Of a stretch of DNA of 25,429 nt, positions 1-6,678 are shown in pieces. Position 1 is the stretch's first letter; every line of letters starts with the position of its first letter. The notes beneath the pieces are model-generated. The model saw nothing but the letters and a program-made list of their open reading frames with translations, ran no database searches and had not been told where the DNA came from. Source of the stretch: Candidatus Gastranaerophilales bacterium (lineage in GTDB: Bacteria; Cyanobacteriota; Vampirovibrionia; Gastranaerophilales; Gastranaerophilaceae); contig CANQAW010000005.1 in assembly GCA_947589525.1 (NCBI GenBank), positions 1 through 25,429 of the forward strand. Direction: 5' to 3'. The translations under genes were made by a program, and so were the position numbers.

Positions 1-532
1 CAAAAACTTGGGTACAATGGGAGACGGAGGTATGCTAACAACGAACTCCAAATTTATTAAAGACAGAGTATTAGCTTTAAGAAATCATGGCGGTGCAGTC
101 AGATATCACCACGATGAAATAGGTATTAATTCAAGATTAGACGAAATTCAAGCGGCAATTTTAAGAACAAAACTGCCTTATATTGATAAATGGAACAAAT
201 TAAGAAGAGAACATGCCAAATATTACAATGAATTATTCTCATACTGCGTATATCACCAATATACGGTTAAAGTCCCGAATCGTGATAAGGTTCATCAAAT
301 GCTATCAGATAAAGGAATCGGCGCAATGATTTATTATCCGATACCGTTACATCTTCAAAAGGTTCACGAAAAATATAATTTTAAAGAAGGAATGCTGCCA
401 AATACCGAAAAAAATACAAAACTTGTATTATCGCTTCCGATGTTTGCGGAAATTACAAAAGAAGAACAGCAGGAAGTTGCAAAAACTTTGATTGAAATTG
501 TTCAAAAAACCGCTCAGCTGGCAAATGTATAA
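1..532 (+). CDS. DegT/DnrJ/EryC1/StrS family PLP aminotransferase (3' part)
   Basis: The gene runs in from the left edge: the frame is open from base 2, and the TTG at 8 is an internal Leu, not a start. The first complete codons read K-N-L-G-T-M-G-D-G-G-M; the Lys at 2-4 matches the Schiff-base lysine of the family (fold-type I aminotransferases of sugar-nucleotide metabolism, such as ArnB, WbpE and DesV). Further family blocks are 'NSRLDEIQAAILRTKL', 'VYHQYTVKVPNRD', 'GIGAMIYYPIPLHLQ' and 'LSLPMFAEIT' near the end. Such enzymes transfer an amino group from Glu/Gln to a keto-sugar nucleotide in the cytoplasm for LPS, capsule or glycan synthesis; the exact substrate cannot be read here. Oddity: only a few residues separate 'YYNELF' from 'VYHQYTV', where homologues usually have about 20, so the linker into the small domain looks shortened. 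It ends at a strong terminator. Confidence 0.9.
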   Translation, partial: KNLGTMGDGGMLTTNSKFIKDRVLALRNHGGAVRYHHDEIGINSRLDEIQAAILRTKLPYIDKWNKLRREHAKYYNELFSYCVYHQYTVKVPNRDKVHQMLSDKGIGAMIYYPIPLHLQKVHEKYNFKEGMLPNTEKNTKLVLSLPMFAEITKEEQQEVAKTLIEIVQKTAQLANV

Positions 533-547
533 AATAAAACACATAAT

Positions 548-586
548 AAAAACAACTCTTTTTAATCAAGAGTTGTTTTTATTTTT
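548..586. terminator. Bidirectional intrinsic terminator
   Basis: A perfect 13-bp stem (548-560 with 568-580, core ACAACTCTT/AAGAGTTGT) encloses a 7-nt loop. It is A-rich on the left and T-rich on the right, so it can stop transcription both from the aminotransferase (+) and from the convergent acyltransferase (-). The right part overlaps the last codons of the acyltransferase gene. Confidence 0.85.
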
Positions 587-1251
587 GCAAAACTTTCAAC
601 AAATCCCGCTTTTAGCGCTTCGATAATTTCTCTTGTGGAAAAATTCGGGTTAATTTCATTTAATGTTATAATTTTATCCCTATCCGTCTTTTCATTGAAA
701 AATTTTTCAATTAAATCAAAATCAAGAGTGTAAGGAATTGAGCCATGCTGTAACAAATATCCGTTCTTGCGGTATTGCGCCGAACCTATAAATTTTTTCC
801 CTTTATAAGAAATATCGGCACCTGAAGAAATATTCATACAATAAGAAAATTTTTGATTTTTATGTGCGGAATATTCAAGCTCAATTCCGAGTTTTAAAAA
901 ACCGCAAATTATGGCATCAGATATTATTTTGTAACTTTTTATTACACTGTCATCCAATATTTTTGAAACAAAACAGTAAGTTAATTCTCTGTCATGCAAT
1001 AAAGCTCTGCCTCCCGTAGGGCGCACTACAATATCCAAGCTCGGATTTTTGACGTTATATTCATCTGCTTTTTGATTTCTTCCGAGACTTATACATTTTG
1101 GATACCATTGGTAAAATCTTAAAATACCGTAGTCAATTTTATTTTTTATTGCAAAATCCAAAAGCTCCATATCAACCGTCATATTTGTTTTGCCGTCATT
1201 TACAATGTTACAATCAGAGTTATAAAAATTGACTTTCATAAAATTAATCAT
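562..1251 (-). CDS. LipM/LplA-type lipoyl/octanoyl transferase (biotin/lipoate A/B ligase family)
   Basis: 229 aa, cytoplasmic. The family core is clear: 'LRFYQWYPKCISLGRNQ' (about 44-60), 'VVRPTGGRALLHDRELTY' (75-92), 'YKGKKFIGSAQYRKNG' (149-164) and 'LLQHGSIP' (166-173). Cys138 sits where octanoyltransferase LipM carries its acyl-thioester cysteine, and Lys153 matches the conserved lysine of the G-[KR]-K-x-x-G-S-A-Q block. This favours octanoyl transfer from ACP to a lipoyl domain (lipoate biosynthesis or salvage) over a classical ATP-using LplA, but I cannot exclude a ligase. No lipA or lipoylated complex gene is in view. Start: Met1 at 1251 or Met5 at 1239. Neither has a Shine-Dalgarno; a TATGAT lies 7 nt before the 1239 ATG. 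The 5' end overlaps the divergent promoter of the next gene. Confidence 0.85.
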   Translation of the reverse strand: MINFMKVNFYNSDCNIVNDGKTNMTVDMELLDFAIKNKIDYGILRFYQWYPKCISLGRNQKADEYNVKNPSLDIVVRPTGGRALLHDRELTYCFVSKILDDSVIKSYKIISDAIICGFLKLGIELEYSAHKNQKFSYCMNISSGADISYKGKKFIGSAQYRKNGYLLQHGSIPYTLDFDLIEKFFNEKTDRDKIITLNEINPNFSTREIIEALKAGFVESFAKIKTTLD

Positions 1252-1256
1252 ATCAT
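1229..1256 (+). promoter_or_regulatory. Promoter of the 90-aa gene (predicted leaderless)
   Basis: TTGACT at 1229-1234, 16-nt spacer, TATCAT at 1251-1256, then 7 nt to the ATG at 1264. The ATG at 1255 lies inside the -10 element, so it could not be translated from this promoter. There is no Shine-Dalgarno. The promoter lies over the 5' end of the divergent acyltransferase gene. Confidence 0.55.
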
Positions 1257-1263
1257 GTATATT

Positions 1264-1536
1264 ATGAGAATGATACAGAAACTAAAATTATTTGAACAAA
1301 TGGTCGTCTTTATGAGATGGGCAACTGACGCCGAATTCGGAAAAATACTATACGTAGGAGAAGATTTTGTTGAATTTTTGGCATTAAACCCCGAAACAAT
1401 GGAATACGGCGATAAAATATTAATTAATTCCCAATTAATTCTTGAAGTAATGGTTTCAGGTTTTGAAATCTCAAGGCTCATTGCCGAAATGTCCGCAAAA
1501 GCCGGAAATGAACTTGATATTGATAATTTTTCATAA
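1264..1536 (+). CDS. Small conserved-looking hypothetical protein (90 aa)
   Basis: I do not recognise a named family. The product is about 90 aa, soluble and acidic, with an amphipathic start and a central part that looks like a compact beta fold ('GKILYVGEDFVEFLALNPE', then 'YGDKILINSQLILEVMVSG') followed by a helix 'ISRLIAEMSAKAG'. The 'YVGEDFVEF' pattern suggests a small barrel or binding module, but no function can be given. An ATG nine bases upstream (1255) is in frame; I prefer 1264 because the promoter's -10 box covers 1251-1256. It stands alone, between the divergent acyltransferase and the SLH gene, which has its own promoter. An antisense frame over the same bases is judged a shadow because its translation is Ser/Ile-rich and the + frame gives a plausible globular protein. 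Confidence 0.7.
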   Translation: MRMIQKLKLFEQMVVFMRWATDAEFGKILYVGEDFVEFLALNPETMEYGDKILINSQLILEVMVSGFEISRLIAEMSAKAGNELDIDNFS

Positions 1537-1607
1537 CGCTTCATCAATAATTATTACTGCAAAAAAAATTATTTACTCGTTTTTTATATGTAAATATTTA
1601 AAATTAC

Positions 1608-1655
1608 TTGCACTACGAATTGTTAGCATGTAAAATTATTATATTAACAATGGAG
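1608..1655 (+). promoter_or_regulatory. Promoter and ribosome binding site of the SLH gene
   Basis: TTGCAC at 1608-1613, 17-nt spacer, TAAAAT at 1631-1636, predicted start of transcription near 1643. GGAG at 1652-1655 lies 8 nt before the ATG at 1664, so this gene has a short leader and an SD, unlike several neighbours. Confidence 0.65.
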
Positions 1656-1663
1656 CAACTATA

Positions 1664-2884
1664 ATGAAAAAATTACTGTCAAACATTATTACTTTAATTT
1701 TCTTTAGCGCTCTGGCGATTACAGGTGCCGCTAAAGCAGATTACGTATTGGAACAAGGGCCGGACAGTTATCCTGACTTGCCTAAAAATCACTGGGCTTA
1801 TGAAGCGGTTACATTTTTAACCGATAAAAAGATTGTTGTCGGCTATCCGGACGGATTGTACAGACCCGACCAAAAAGTTACCAGAGCAGAGTTTGCAACA
1901 ATGACTCTTAAAGCTCTGGGATTATATGAAAAAGAAGTCAATGAAACATTTAATTATGTTGATATTGCGAAACACTGGGCAAACAGAAACATTCAGGCAG
2001 CTTCTTACTATGGTCTTGTAAAAGGTTATCCGGGCGGATATTTTTATCCTAACCGTGACGTTACGAGAATGGAAGCACTTAGTGTAATTTTAAACGCACT
2101 TAAGCCCGAAAACATAAATTCGGAGCAATCACAACATTTATTATCAATTTACAGTGATTACACTCAAATACCCTCATGGGCTCAAATTCAAGCCGGACAA
2201 GCGCAAATGTATGGTTTAGTTTATAACACGCCCGGACATGAAAACACTCTTGAACCCATGCGTCCCGCAACTCGTGGTGAACTTGCCAAATTCATTTTTA
2301 ACATGATGGAAGCGGTTAAAGTTATGCCGAGCGACAAAATCAGAGAAGCATTAGAACCCGTTGCGCCTAAAAAACCGGCAGGACCGAAAAAAGCAAGCAA
2401 CGGATATATTTTGGATAACGTATATTATGACGAAGATTATGCCGTAATTCCCGAAGGAACGGTTCTTCCCATGGTTATTGATAAATGCTTAAACACTAAA
2501 ACTGCAAAAGAAGGGGAAACATTTGTTGCAAGAACTCCTTATAACTTTGTAACCAGAGAAAAATATATCGTAATTCCCATAGGTGTTACAACGGAAGCAA
2601 AAGTTCTTAAAGTGGTAAGACCTTTAAGGTTTATTCACAACGGATATATGGCAGCTACAACAACAAATGTTATTGATCCTAAACAATTCCCCGAATTAAA
2701 AATTGTTGCTGCAGTCGGCGAAAGAGAAGCAGATATGAGAGTTATAAGAAACGACCCTTATCTGACCAGAACCAGATACAATGTTATAAAAGGTCAAAAT
2801 ATGTATTTGCATAAAGGTCAGCGAATTGATTTCGTGCTTCTTGAACCGATTAGAGTTAAAATCTTCAACAGAGAAGAAATATAA
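1664..2884 (+). CDS. Secreted protein with three S-layer homology (SLH) domains
   Basis: 406 aa. Residues 1-25 form a signal peptide (MKKLL, hydrophobic core, A-K-A cut site). Three SLH repeats follow: about 36-86 ('HWAYEAV...GYPDGLYRPDQKVTRAEF'), 97-146 ('HWANRNIQAA...YPNRDVTRMEAL') and 163-216 (more divergent, 'PSWAQIQAG...PATRGELAKF'). The R/TRAE-type motif is kept in the first, altered to TRME and TRGE in the others. A Pro/Lys linker (about 231-245) leads to a C-terminal domain (about 255-400) beginning 'YAVIPEGTVLPMVIDKCL', which looks like a beta-rich module. SLH domains bind peptidoglycan-linked polymers, so the likely role is cell-envelope attachment in the periplasm or at the outer membrane; cyanobacterial SLH proteins often tie the outer membrane to the wall. 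No porin barrel is present. It has its own promoter and terminator. Confidence 0.88.
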   Translation: MKKLLSNIITLIFFSALAITGAAKADYVLEQGPDSYPDLPKNHWAYEAVTFLTDKKIVVGYPDGLYRPDQKVTRAEFATMTLKALGLYEKEVNETFNYVDIAKHWANRNIQAASYYGLVKGYPGGYFYPNRDVTRMEALSVILNALKPENINSEQSQHLLSIYSDYTQIPSWAQIQAGQAQMYGLVYNTPGHENTLEPMRPATRGELAKFIFNMMEAVKVMPSDKIREALEPVAPKKPAGPKKASNGYILDNVYYDEDYAVIPEGTVLPMVIDKCLNTKTAKEGETFVARTPYNFVTREKYIVIPIGVTTEAKVLKVVRPLRFIHNGYMAATTTNVIDPKQFPELKIVAAVGEREADMRVIRNDPYLTRTRYNVIKGQNMYLHKGQRIDFVLLEPIRVKIFNREEI

Positions 2885-2895
2885 ATTCACCACAT

Positions 2896-2937
2896 AAAAA
2901 ATAAACCCTCTTTGCAAAGAGGGTTTATTTTTTTGTA
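2896..2937. terminator. Bidirectional intrinsic terminator
   Basis: The inverted repeat is perfect: left arm 2896-2914 and right arm 2915-2933, with the GC core ACCCTCTTTG/CAAAGAGGGT, T-rich to the right and A-rich to the left. It serves the SLH gene (+) and the convergent 96-aa gene (-), whose stop codon (2925-2927) lies inside the right arm. Confidence 0.88.
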
Positions 2938-3215
2938 AATAAATGGGCTATAGCTGCTGCAATTATGGTTAAAGATATAATGGCATGGAATTTAAAGCCT
3001 TTTTTACCTGACGTATTTTTAAAATTAATTTTATATTTAGTATAAGGATTTTCCTTTTTTCTTTTTATATACGCATCTGACAACGGGGTTTGCGATATCG
3101 AAGGCACATCAACCACGCCGACTTTCGGTCTGTTATATTTTCTTGAGGGTTTGATTGCAGTTTCTTGCGTCAAATTCGGTTCGGGAATTTTTGCACTTAT
3201 TTTATTTGTACTCAT
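2925..3215 (-). CDS. Small hypothetical protein with a C-terminal membrane anchor (96 aa)
   Basis: I do not recognise it. Residues 1-73 are Lys/Pro/Thr-rich and probably disordered ('PSRKYNRPKVGVVDVP', then a KRKK stretch). Residues about 75-93 ('FHAIISLTIIAAAIAHLF') form one transmembrane helix followed by KK, so it should be tail-anchored with the basic part in the cytoplasm. It is convergent with the SLH gene and shares that gene's terminator, which supports it being real. No Shine-Dalgarno is seen before the ATG, and no strong -10 box at leaderless distance either, so the start is less certain. Confidence 0.6.
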   Translation of the reverse strand: MSTNKISAKIPEPNLTQETAIKPSRKYNRPKVGVVDVPSISQTPLSDAYIKRKKENPYTKYKINFKNTSGKKGFKFHAIISLTIIAAAIAHLFTKK

Positions 3216-3245
3216 AATTAATAAAAAACAAACTTAAATGATTAA

Positions 3246-3274
3246 TTGCTAACGAATATAAAAAATCATATAAT
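3246..3274 (+). promoter_or_regulatory. Promoter of the LD-carboxypeptidase gene (predicted leaderless)
   Basis: TTGCTA at 3246-3251, 17-nt spacer, perfect TATAAT at 3269-3274, then exactly 6 nt (TGTCTT) to the ATG at 3281. Transcription would start on or next to the start codon. No Shine-Dalgarno is present. Confidence 0.7.
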
Positions 3275-3280
3275 TGTCTT

Positions 3281-4099
3281 ATGAAAAGGAAAATTAAAAC
3301 CATAGGGATTATTGCGCCTTGCGGAAATATCAAAGATAAAGAGATTTTAGATAAAAAAATCAAAATCCTTGAAAAAAAATTCAAAGTAAAAAAATACTTT
3401 AATATAAACACTGAAAATAATTATCTTTCCGACAGCGACGAAAACAGAATTTCATATTTAGAAAAAGCTTTTTCGGATGACGAAGTTGATTTAGTTATGA
3501 ACGTCAGAGGGGGATACGGTGCAATAAGAATAGTTGACAACATAAACTATGACAAAATAAAAAAATGCGGCAAGTACTACCTTGCAAGCTCGGATGCAAC
3601 TATTTTACTTTCCGCCCTGAACAAAAAGACAAACATAAAATGCTTCCATGGTCTTATGCTCACAAACGGATTTAGCGAAAACTTAGATAAAAATATTGAA
3701 ATAATTGAAAATAACATTTTTAATATAAGCTTATCGGAAATTATACGGCGCAGTCCTTCTCATAAAGGAATTCTTTGGGGAGGAAATTTATCAAGCATTG
3801 TTTCAATGCTATCCGGAAGTATTTATCTTCCGGATAAAGACATAATACTGTTTTTGGAAGACTTAAACGAGCCTTTATATAAAATAGACAAAATGTTTTT
3901 TGAAATTTACCGATGCAAAAAACTAAAAGAAAAAATCAAAAGTATAATTTTTGGTGATTTTTATTTAAAAGATGATGAAATAATGCCTCTTTTGAAAGAA
4001 TATGCCCGAAAATTCAATGTAAATTGCTATAAGAGCAAAGATATTACTCACAAATCAAATAACATTACAATTCCTTTCGGAAAAATTATCGAACTATAG
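3281..4099 (+). CDS. ldcA: Peptidase S66 / LD-carboxypeptidase
   Basis: 272 aa, somewhat shorter than the usual 300 or so, with no signal peptide (cytoplasmic). It fits the S66 family, which removes the terminal D-Ala from L,D-linked muropeptide tetrapeptides during peptidoglycan recycling. Visible blocks: N-terminal 'IGIIAPCG', 'DLVMNVRGGYGAIRIVD' (70-86), the nucleophile block 'YLASSDATILLSAL' with Ser104 in place of the usual G-Y-S-D serine, 'WGGNLSSIVSMLSG' (166-179), 'LEDLNEPLYKID' with Glu197, and a C-terminal His257 before 'NNITIPFGKIIEL'. The Ser-Glu-His set therefore looks complete. The ATG is fixed by the -10 box 6 nt upstream. The 3' end overlaps the convergent gene by 6 bp. Some S66 members act on microcin or siderophore peptides; nothing here points that way. 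Confidence 0.88.
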   Translation: MKRKIKTIGIIAPCGNIKDKEILDKKIKILEKKFKVKKYFNINTENNYLSDSDENRISYLEKAFSDDEVDLVMNVRGGYGAIRIVDNINYDKIKKCGKYYLASSDATILLSALNKKTNIKCFHGLMLTNGFSENLDKNIEIIENNIFNISLSEIIRRSPSHKGILWGGNLSSIVSMLSGSIYLPDKDIILFLEDLNEPLYKIDKMFFEIYRCKKLKEKIKSIIFGDFYLKDDEIMPLLKEYARKFNVNCYKSKDITHKSNNITIPFGKIIEL

Positions 4100-5299
4100 C
4101 AGACTTAAAACAAATTCTTTCACATCATTATTGTTAATGTTTTGAATAACGTCCTTATTAATCAAATCCTGCTTGTCAAGCTCTTTTAAAGTTTGTGCCG
4201 TCTTTGTTAAAGAAGCAAAATCCAGCTTGTTTTGGTTAATTAGTTGAGCAAGCTCAGAGGCGCAGGAAATGATTTTTTGTTCTTTAATCAACTCCAAAAC
4301 GCAATTGTATCGATTTATTTTATTATGATTAAAAATTTCACATTTTATTTCATTAAAATTTAAATCAAGTTCGCACAAATAATTTAAAATTTCCTTAATT
4401 TCCGCTTTTGTTTCTTTATCCAAGTCATAACAGTAAACTTCATTTTGCGAATATTCAATAAATTTTGATTTAAGAATAAAAAAGATATTTTTGGTATATT
4501 GGTTAAAATATTCTTTCGATAAATATTTTACAAAATCAAAAATTTGATATTGCACAACCGTATCAAGACTTAAATTTTCAGGATAATTGTCAACTAAAAT
4601 CCACAATATATCTGCTATTGTATCTTTGTCTAAATTATCTTTTATACTCTGAAAAGAATAATAGTTAACGAGATAAGATAAAATACTAACGCAAAAAGAG
4701 GACTTGAAGGCTTTTTTTGCAATATAGCCCAATAATTTTTCGTCATTGAAAAAAATTAAAAATTCCAATGCATTTAAAGTTTTGAATTCGTCATCATTTT
4801 TTTCAATTATTTCAATCATATCATCCGTAATTTTTTTATATCCGAATGCGCTTAGCGCAATGGCGCAATTTAATCTTAAAGGTTCAAAATCGCTGTGCGA
4901 ATTTTTTTCGAGCAGTTCTAACGCTAAAGAATCATTAATTTTTGAGAAATATTTGGCGCAATATGCTTTTTGATTATCACTGCCTTTTGAAAACAAATCC
5001 AAAATTTCGTCCGATAAATCTTCGCACGCAAATTTTAGCCAGCTTTGTACGATAATATCTTCAAAATCCCAGCAATAGTAATCCGTAAACAAAAAAACCG
5101 TATCTAAATTGTCTTTTTTAATTAATGTAACAAAATTTTTAACTATTTTTTCCTTAACAAAAGGAAAAATAAAGTCACTGTTATCACACAATTTTTTAAA
5201 TAATGTCGGGTTCTTTGAATTTATAAGCTCTGTTAAAGCATTTTTAGAAACGTTATAATCTTTTGAGATAATATTCTTAACAAAATTGTCCTGATTCAT
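4094..5299 (-). CDS. Helical-repeat (HEAT-like) hypothetical protein
   Basis: 401 aa, no signal peptide or membrane segment. The sequence is a run of amphipathic helices with the spacing of HEAT/ARM-type solenoids, clearest at about 110-220: 'LFSKGSDNQKAYCAKYFSKI', 'LRLNCAIALSAFG', 'FKTLNALEFLIFFND', 'IAKKAFKSSF'. It is rich in Asn, Lys, Asp and aromatic residues. Such proteins act as scaffolds or assembly factors; cyanobacterial HEAT-repeat lyases exist, but no catalytic residues or pigment-related neighbours support that here. It is a single gene, divergent from pyrH and convergent with the LD-carboxypeptidase gene (stop codons interlocked in CTATAG). I cannot assign a specific function. 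Confidence 0.8.
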   Translation of the reverse strand: MNQDNFVKNIISKDYNVSKNALTELINSKNPTLFKKLCDNSDFIFPFVKEKIVKNFVTLIKKDNLDTVFLFTDYYCWDFEDIIVQSWLKFACEDLSDEILDLFSKGSDNQKAYCAKYFSKINDSLALELLEKNSHSDFEPLRLNCAIALSAFGYKKITDDMIEIIEKNDDEFKTLNALEFLIFFNDEKLLGYIAKKAFKSSFCVSILSYLVNYYSFQSIKDNLDKDTIADILWILVDNYPENLSLDTVVQYQIFDFVKYLSKEYFNQYTKNIFFILKSKFIEYSQNEVYCYDLDKETKAEIKEILNYLCELDLNFNEIKCEIFNHNKINRYNCVLELIKEQKIISCASELAQLINQNKLDFASLTKTAQTLKELDKQDLINKDVIQNINNNDVKEFVLSLL

Positions 5300-5332
5300 A
5301 GTTTAATTATTACACATTGGTCAATTCTTGTG

Positions 5333-5338
5333 TATAAT
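5333..5338 (+). promoter_or_regulatory. -10 element for the pyrH operon
   Basis: Perfect TATAAT at 5333-5338, predicted start of transcription near 5345, giving a leader of about 34 nt before the ATG at 5379. The -35 region (ATTACA at 5309-5314, 18-nt spacer) is only a fair match. Confidence 0.5.
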
Positions 5339-5378
5339 TGATTTATATTAATTTTAGTTTATGAATAAAGGATGCAAA

Positions 5379-6098
5379 ATGACCAATTTGAAATATAATA
5401 AAATTTTACTCAAAATCTCGGGAGAAGCTCTCTTAGGTTCTCAGGAATTCGGTATTGACCCAAATCCGGTGCACAAAATTGCAACAGAAATTAAGAAAGC
5501 TCACGAATTGGGGGTTCAAATAGCGGTTGTTGTCGGCGGAGGAAACATATTCAGAGGCATGAAAAATTCTTCCAAGCTTGGCATGGACCAAGCCTCGGGC
5601 GATTATGTGGGAATGCTGGCAACGGTAATGAATGCAATTGCACTTCAATCGGAATTAAGAAAAATAAACGTGGATTGCAGAGTGCAAAGCGCAATTGATA
5701 TGGAAAAAATAGCGGAACCTTATATAAGATTTAGAGCTATAAGACATCTTGAGAAAAAAAGAGTGGTAATCTTCGCCGCAGGAACGGGAAATCCGTTTTT
5801 TACAACAGACACTGCGGCAGCACTTAGAGCGTCTGAAATCGGAGCTCAAGTCATGCTCATGGCAAAAAACGGTGTAGACGGCGTCTACTCGGACGATCCC
5901 AAGATTAATCCAAATGCTGAAAAATATGATAGAATAAGTTATGATGATATTATTATTAAAGGTTTAAAAGTTATGGATTTAACTTCCTGCGCTTTATGTA
6001 AACAAAATAACATACCGATTTGTGTATTTGATTTTAATCTTGAAAATTCTATCATTGATATATTAAATAACAAAAAAATAGGAACAATTGTTGAATAA
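5379..6098 (+). CDS. pyrH: UMP kinase
   Basis: About 239 aa, cytoplasmic, amino-acid-kinase fold, converting UMP + ATP to UDP + ADP in pyrimidine nucleotide synthesis. Diagnostic blocks are 'NKILLKISGEALLG' at the start, 'VVGGGNIFRG', 'DYVGMLATVMNAIAL', 'GTGNPFFTTDTAAALRASEI' and 'NGVDGVYSDDPK'. An in-frame ATG at 5361 would add six residues, but I choose 5379 because AAAGGA at 5367-5372 is well placed for it and the resulting N-terminus matches the family. First gene of a pyrH-frr-cdsA-rnc-rpe operon; pyrH-frr is a very common pair. Allosteric control by GTP/UTP is typical of the family. Confidence 0.97.
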   Translation: MTNLKYNKILLKISGEALLGSQEFGIDPNPVHKIATEIKKAHELGVQIAVVVGGGNIFRGMKNSSKLGMDQASGDYVGMLATVMNAIALQSELRKINVDCRVQSAIDMEKIAEPYIRFRAIRHLEKKRVVIFAAGTGNPFFTTDTAAALRASEIGAQVMLMAKNGVDGVYSDDPKINPNAEKYDRISYDDIIIKGLKVMDLTSCALCKQNNIPICVFDFNLENSIIDILNNKKIGTIVE

Positions 6099-6116
6099 TT
6101 AATTTAGGAGATAAAA

Positions 6117-6677
6117 ATGACAATAGCTGATATTAAAAAACTTACCGAAGAAAAAATGGATAAATGCGTTAATCAATTAAAGAAAGAACTTGCAACGGTA
6201 AGAACGGGACGTGCCAATCCTTTAATTCTGGATAAAGTTTTGGTTGACTACTACGGAGCTCCGACCGGACTTCGCCAGCTTGCACAGGTAAGCGTTGCTG
6301 AAGGCACAACTCTTGTTATTACGCCTTTTGATAAATCAATTATTAAAGAAATCGAAAAAGCCATTGTCAAAGCTGAAATCGGCATAACTCCGAATTCGGA
6401 CGGCGTTGTAGTACGTCTTGCTTTTCCTCCTTTAACGCAAGACAGAAGAAAAGAACTTGCAAAACAAGTTAAAGCAATGGGAGAAGAGTCTAAAATAGCA
6501 GTCAGAAACGTAAGACGCGATTCAACGGAAGCAGTTAAAAAACTTGAAAAAAGCGATAATCTTCCGGAAGATGCAATAAAAGACGGACAAGAGCAAATAC
6601 AAAAAGTAACCGATAAATTTATAAAAATCATAGAACAAACGGTAAGCGAAAAAGAAAAAGAAGTTATGGAGATATAG
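6117..6677 (+). CDS. frr: Ribosome recycling factor
   Basis: 186 aa, the normal length. With EF-G it splits the post-termination ribosome. Recognised by 'KMDKCVNQLKKELATVRTGRANP' within the first 40 residues, 'DYYGAPTGLRQLAQVSV', 'ITPFDKSIIKEIEKAI', 'PPLTQDRRKELAKQVK' and the 'VRNVRRDS' segment; the family's three-helix bundle with a small beta domain is all there. TAGGAG at 6105-6110 lies 6 nt before the ATG. It follows pyrH by 18 nt and is followed at once by cdsA, so they are almost certainly co-transcribed. Confidence 0.98.
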   Translation: MTIADIKKLTEEKMDKCVNQLKKELATVRTGRANPLILDKVLVDYYGAPTGLRQLAQVSVAEGTTLVITPFDKSIIKEIEKAIVKAEIGITPNSDGVVVRLAFPPLTQDRRKELAKQVKAMGEESKIAVRNVRRDSTEAVKKLEKSDNLPEDAIKDGQEQIQKVTDKFIKIIEQTVSEKEKEVMEI

Positions 6678-6678
6678 T

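Noticed and set aside
1248..1547. 99-aa antisense frame over the 90-aa gene
   Set aside because: Ser/Ile-rich, no promoter or RBS; the plus frame has a promoter and looks globular.
3202..3411. 69-aa minus-strand frame across the LD-carboxypeptidase start
   Set aside because: Phe/Leu/Ile-rich reverse of AT-rich coding sequence, overlapping two better-supported genes and the promoter.
5300..5332. Minus-strand promoter for the helical-repeat gene using TTGACC (5324-5319)
   Set aside because: No -10 hexamer lies 16-18 nt downstream; that position falls in the start codon, so the match is probably chance.
5361..5378. Upstream ATG for pyrH
   Set aside because: AAAGGA at 5367-5372 serves the ATG at 5379, and the extra six residues are not typical of UMP kinase.
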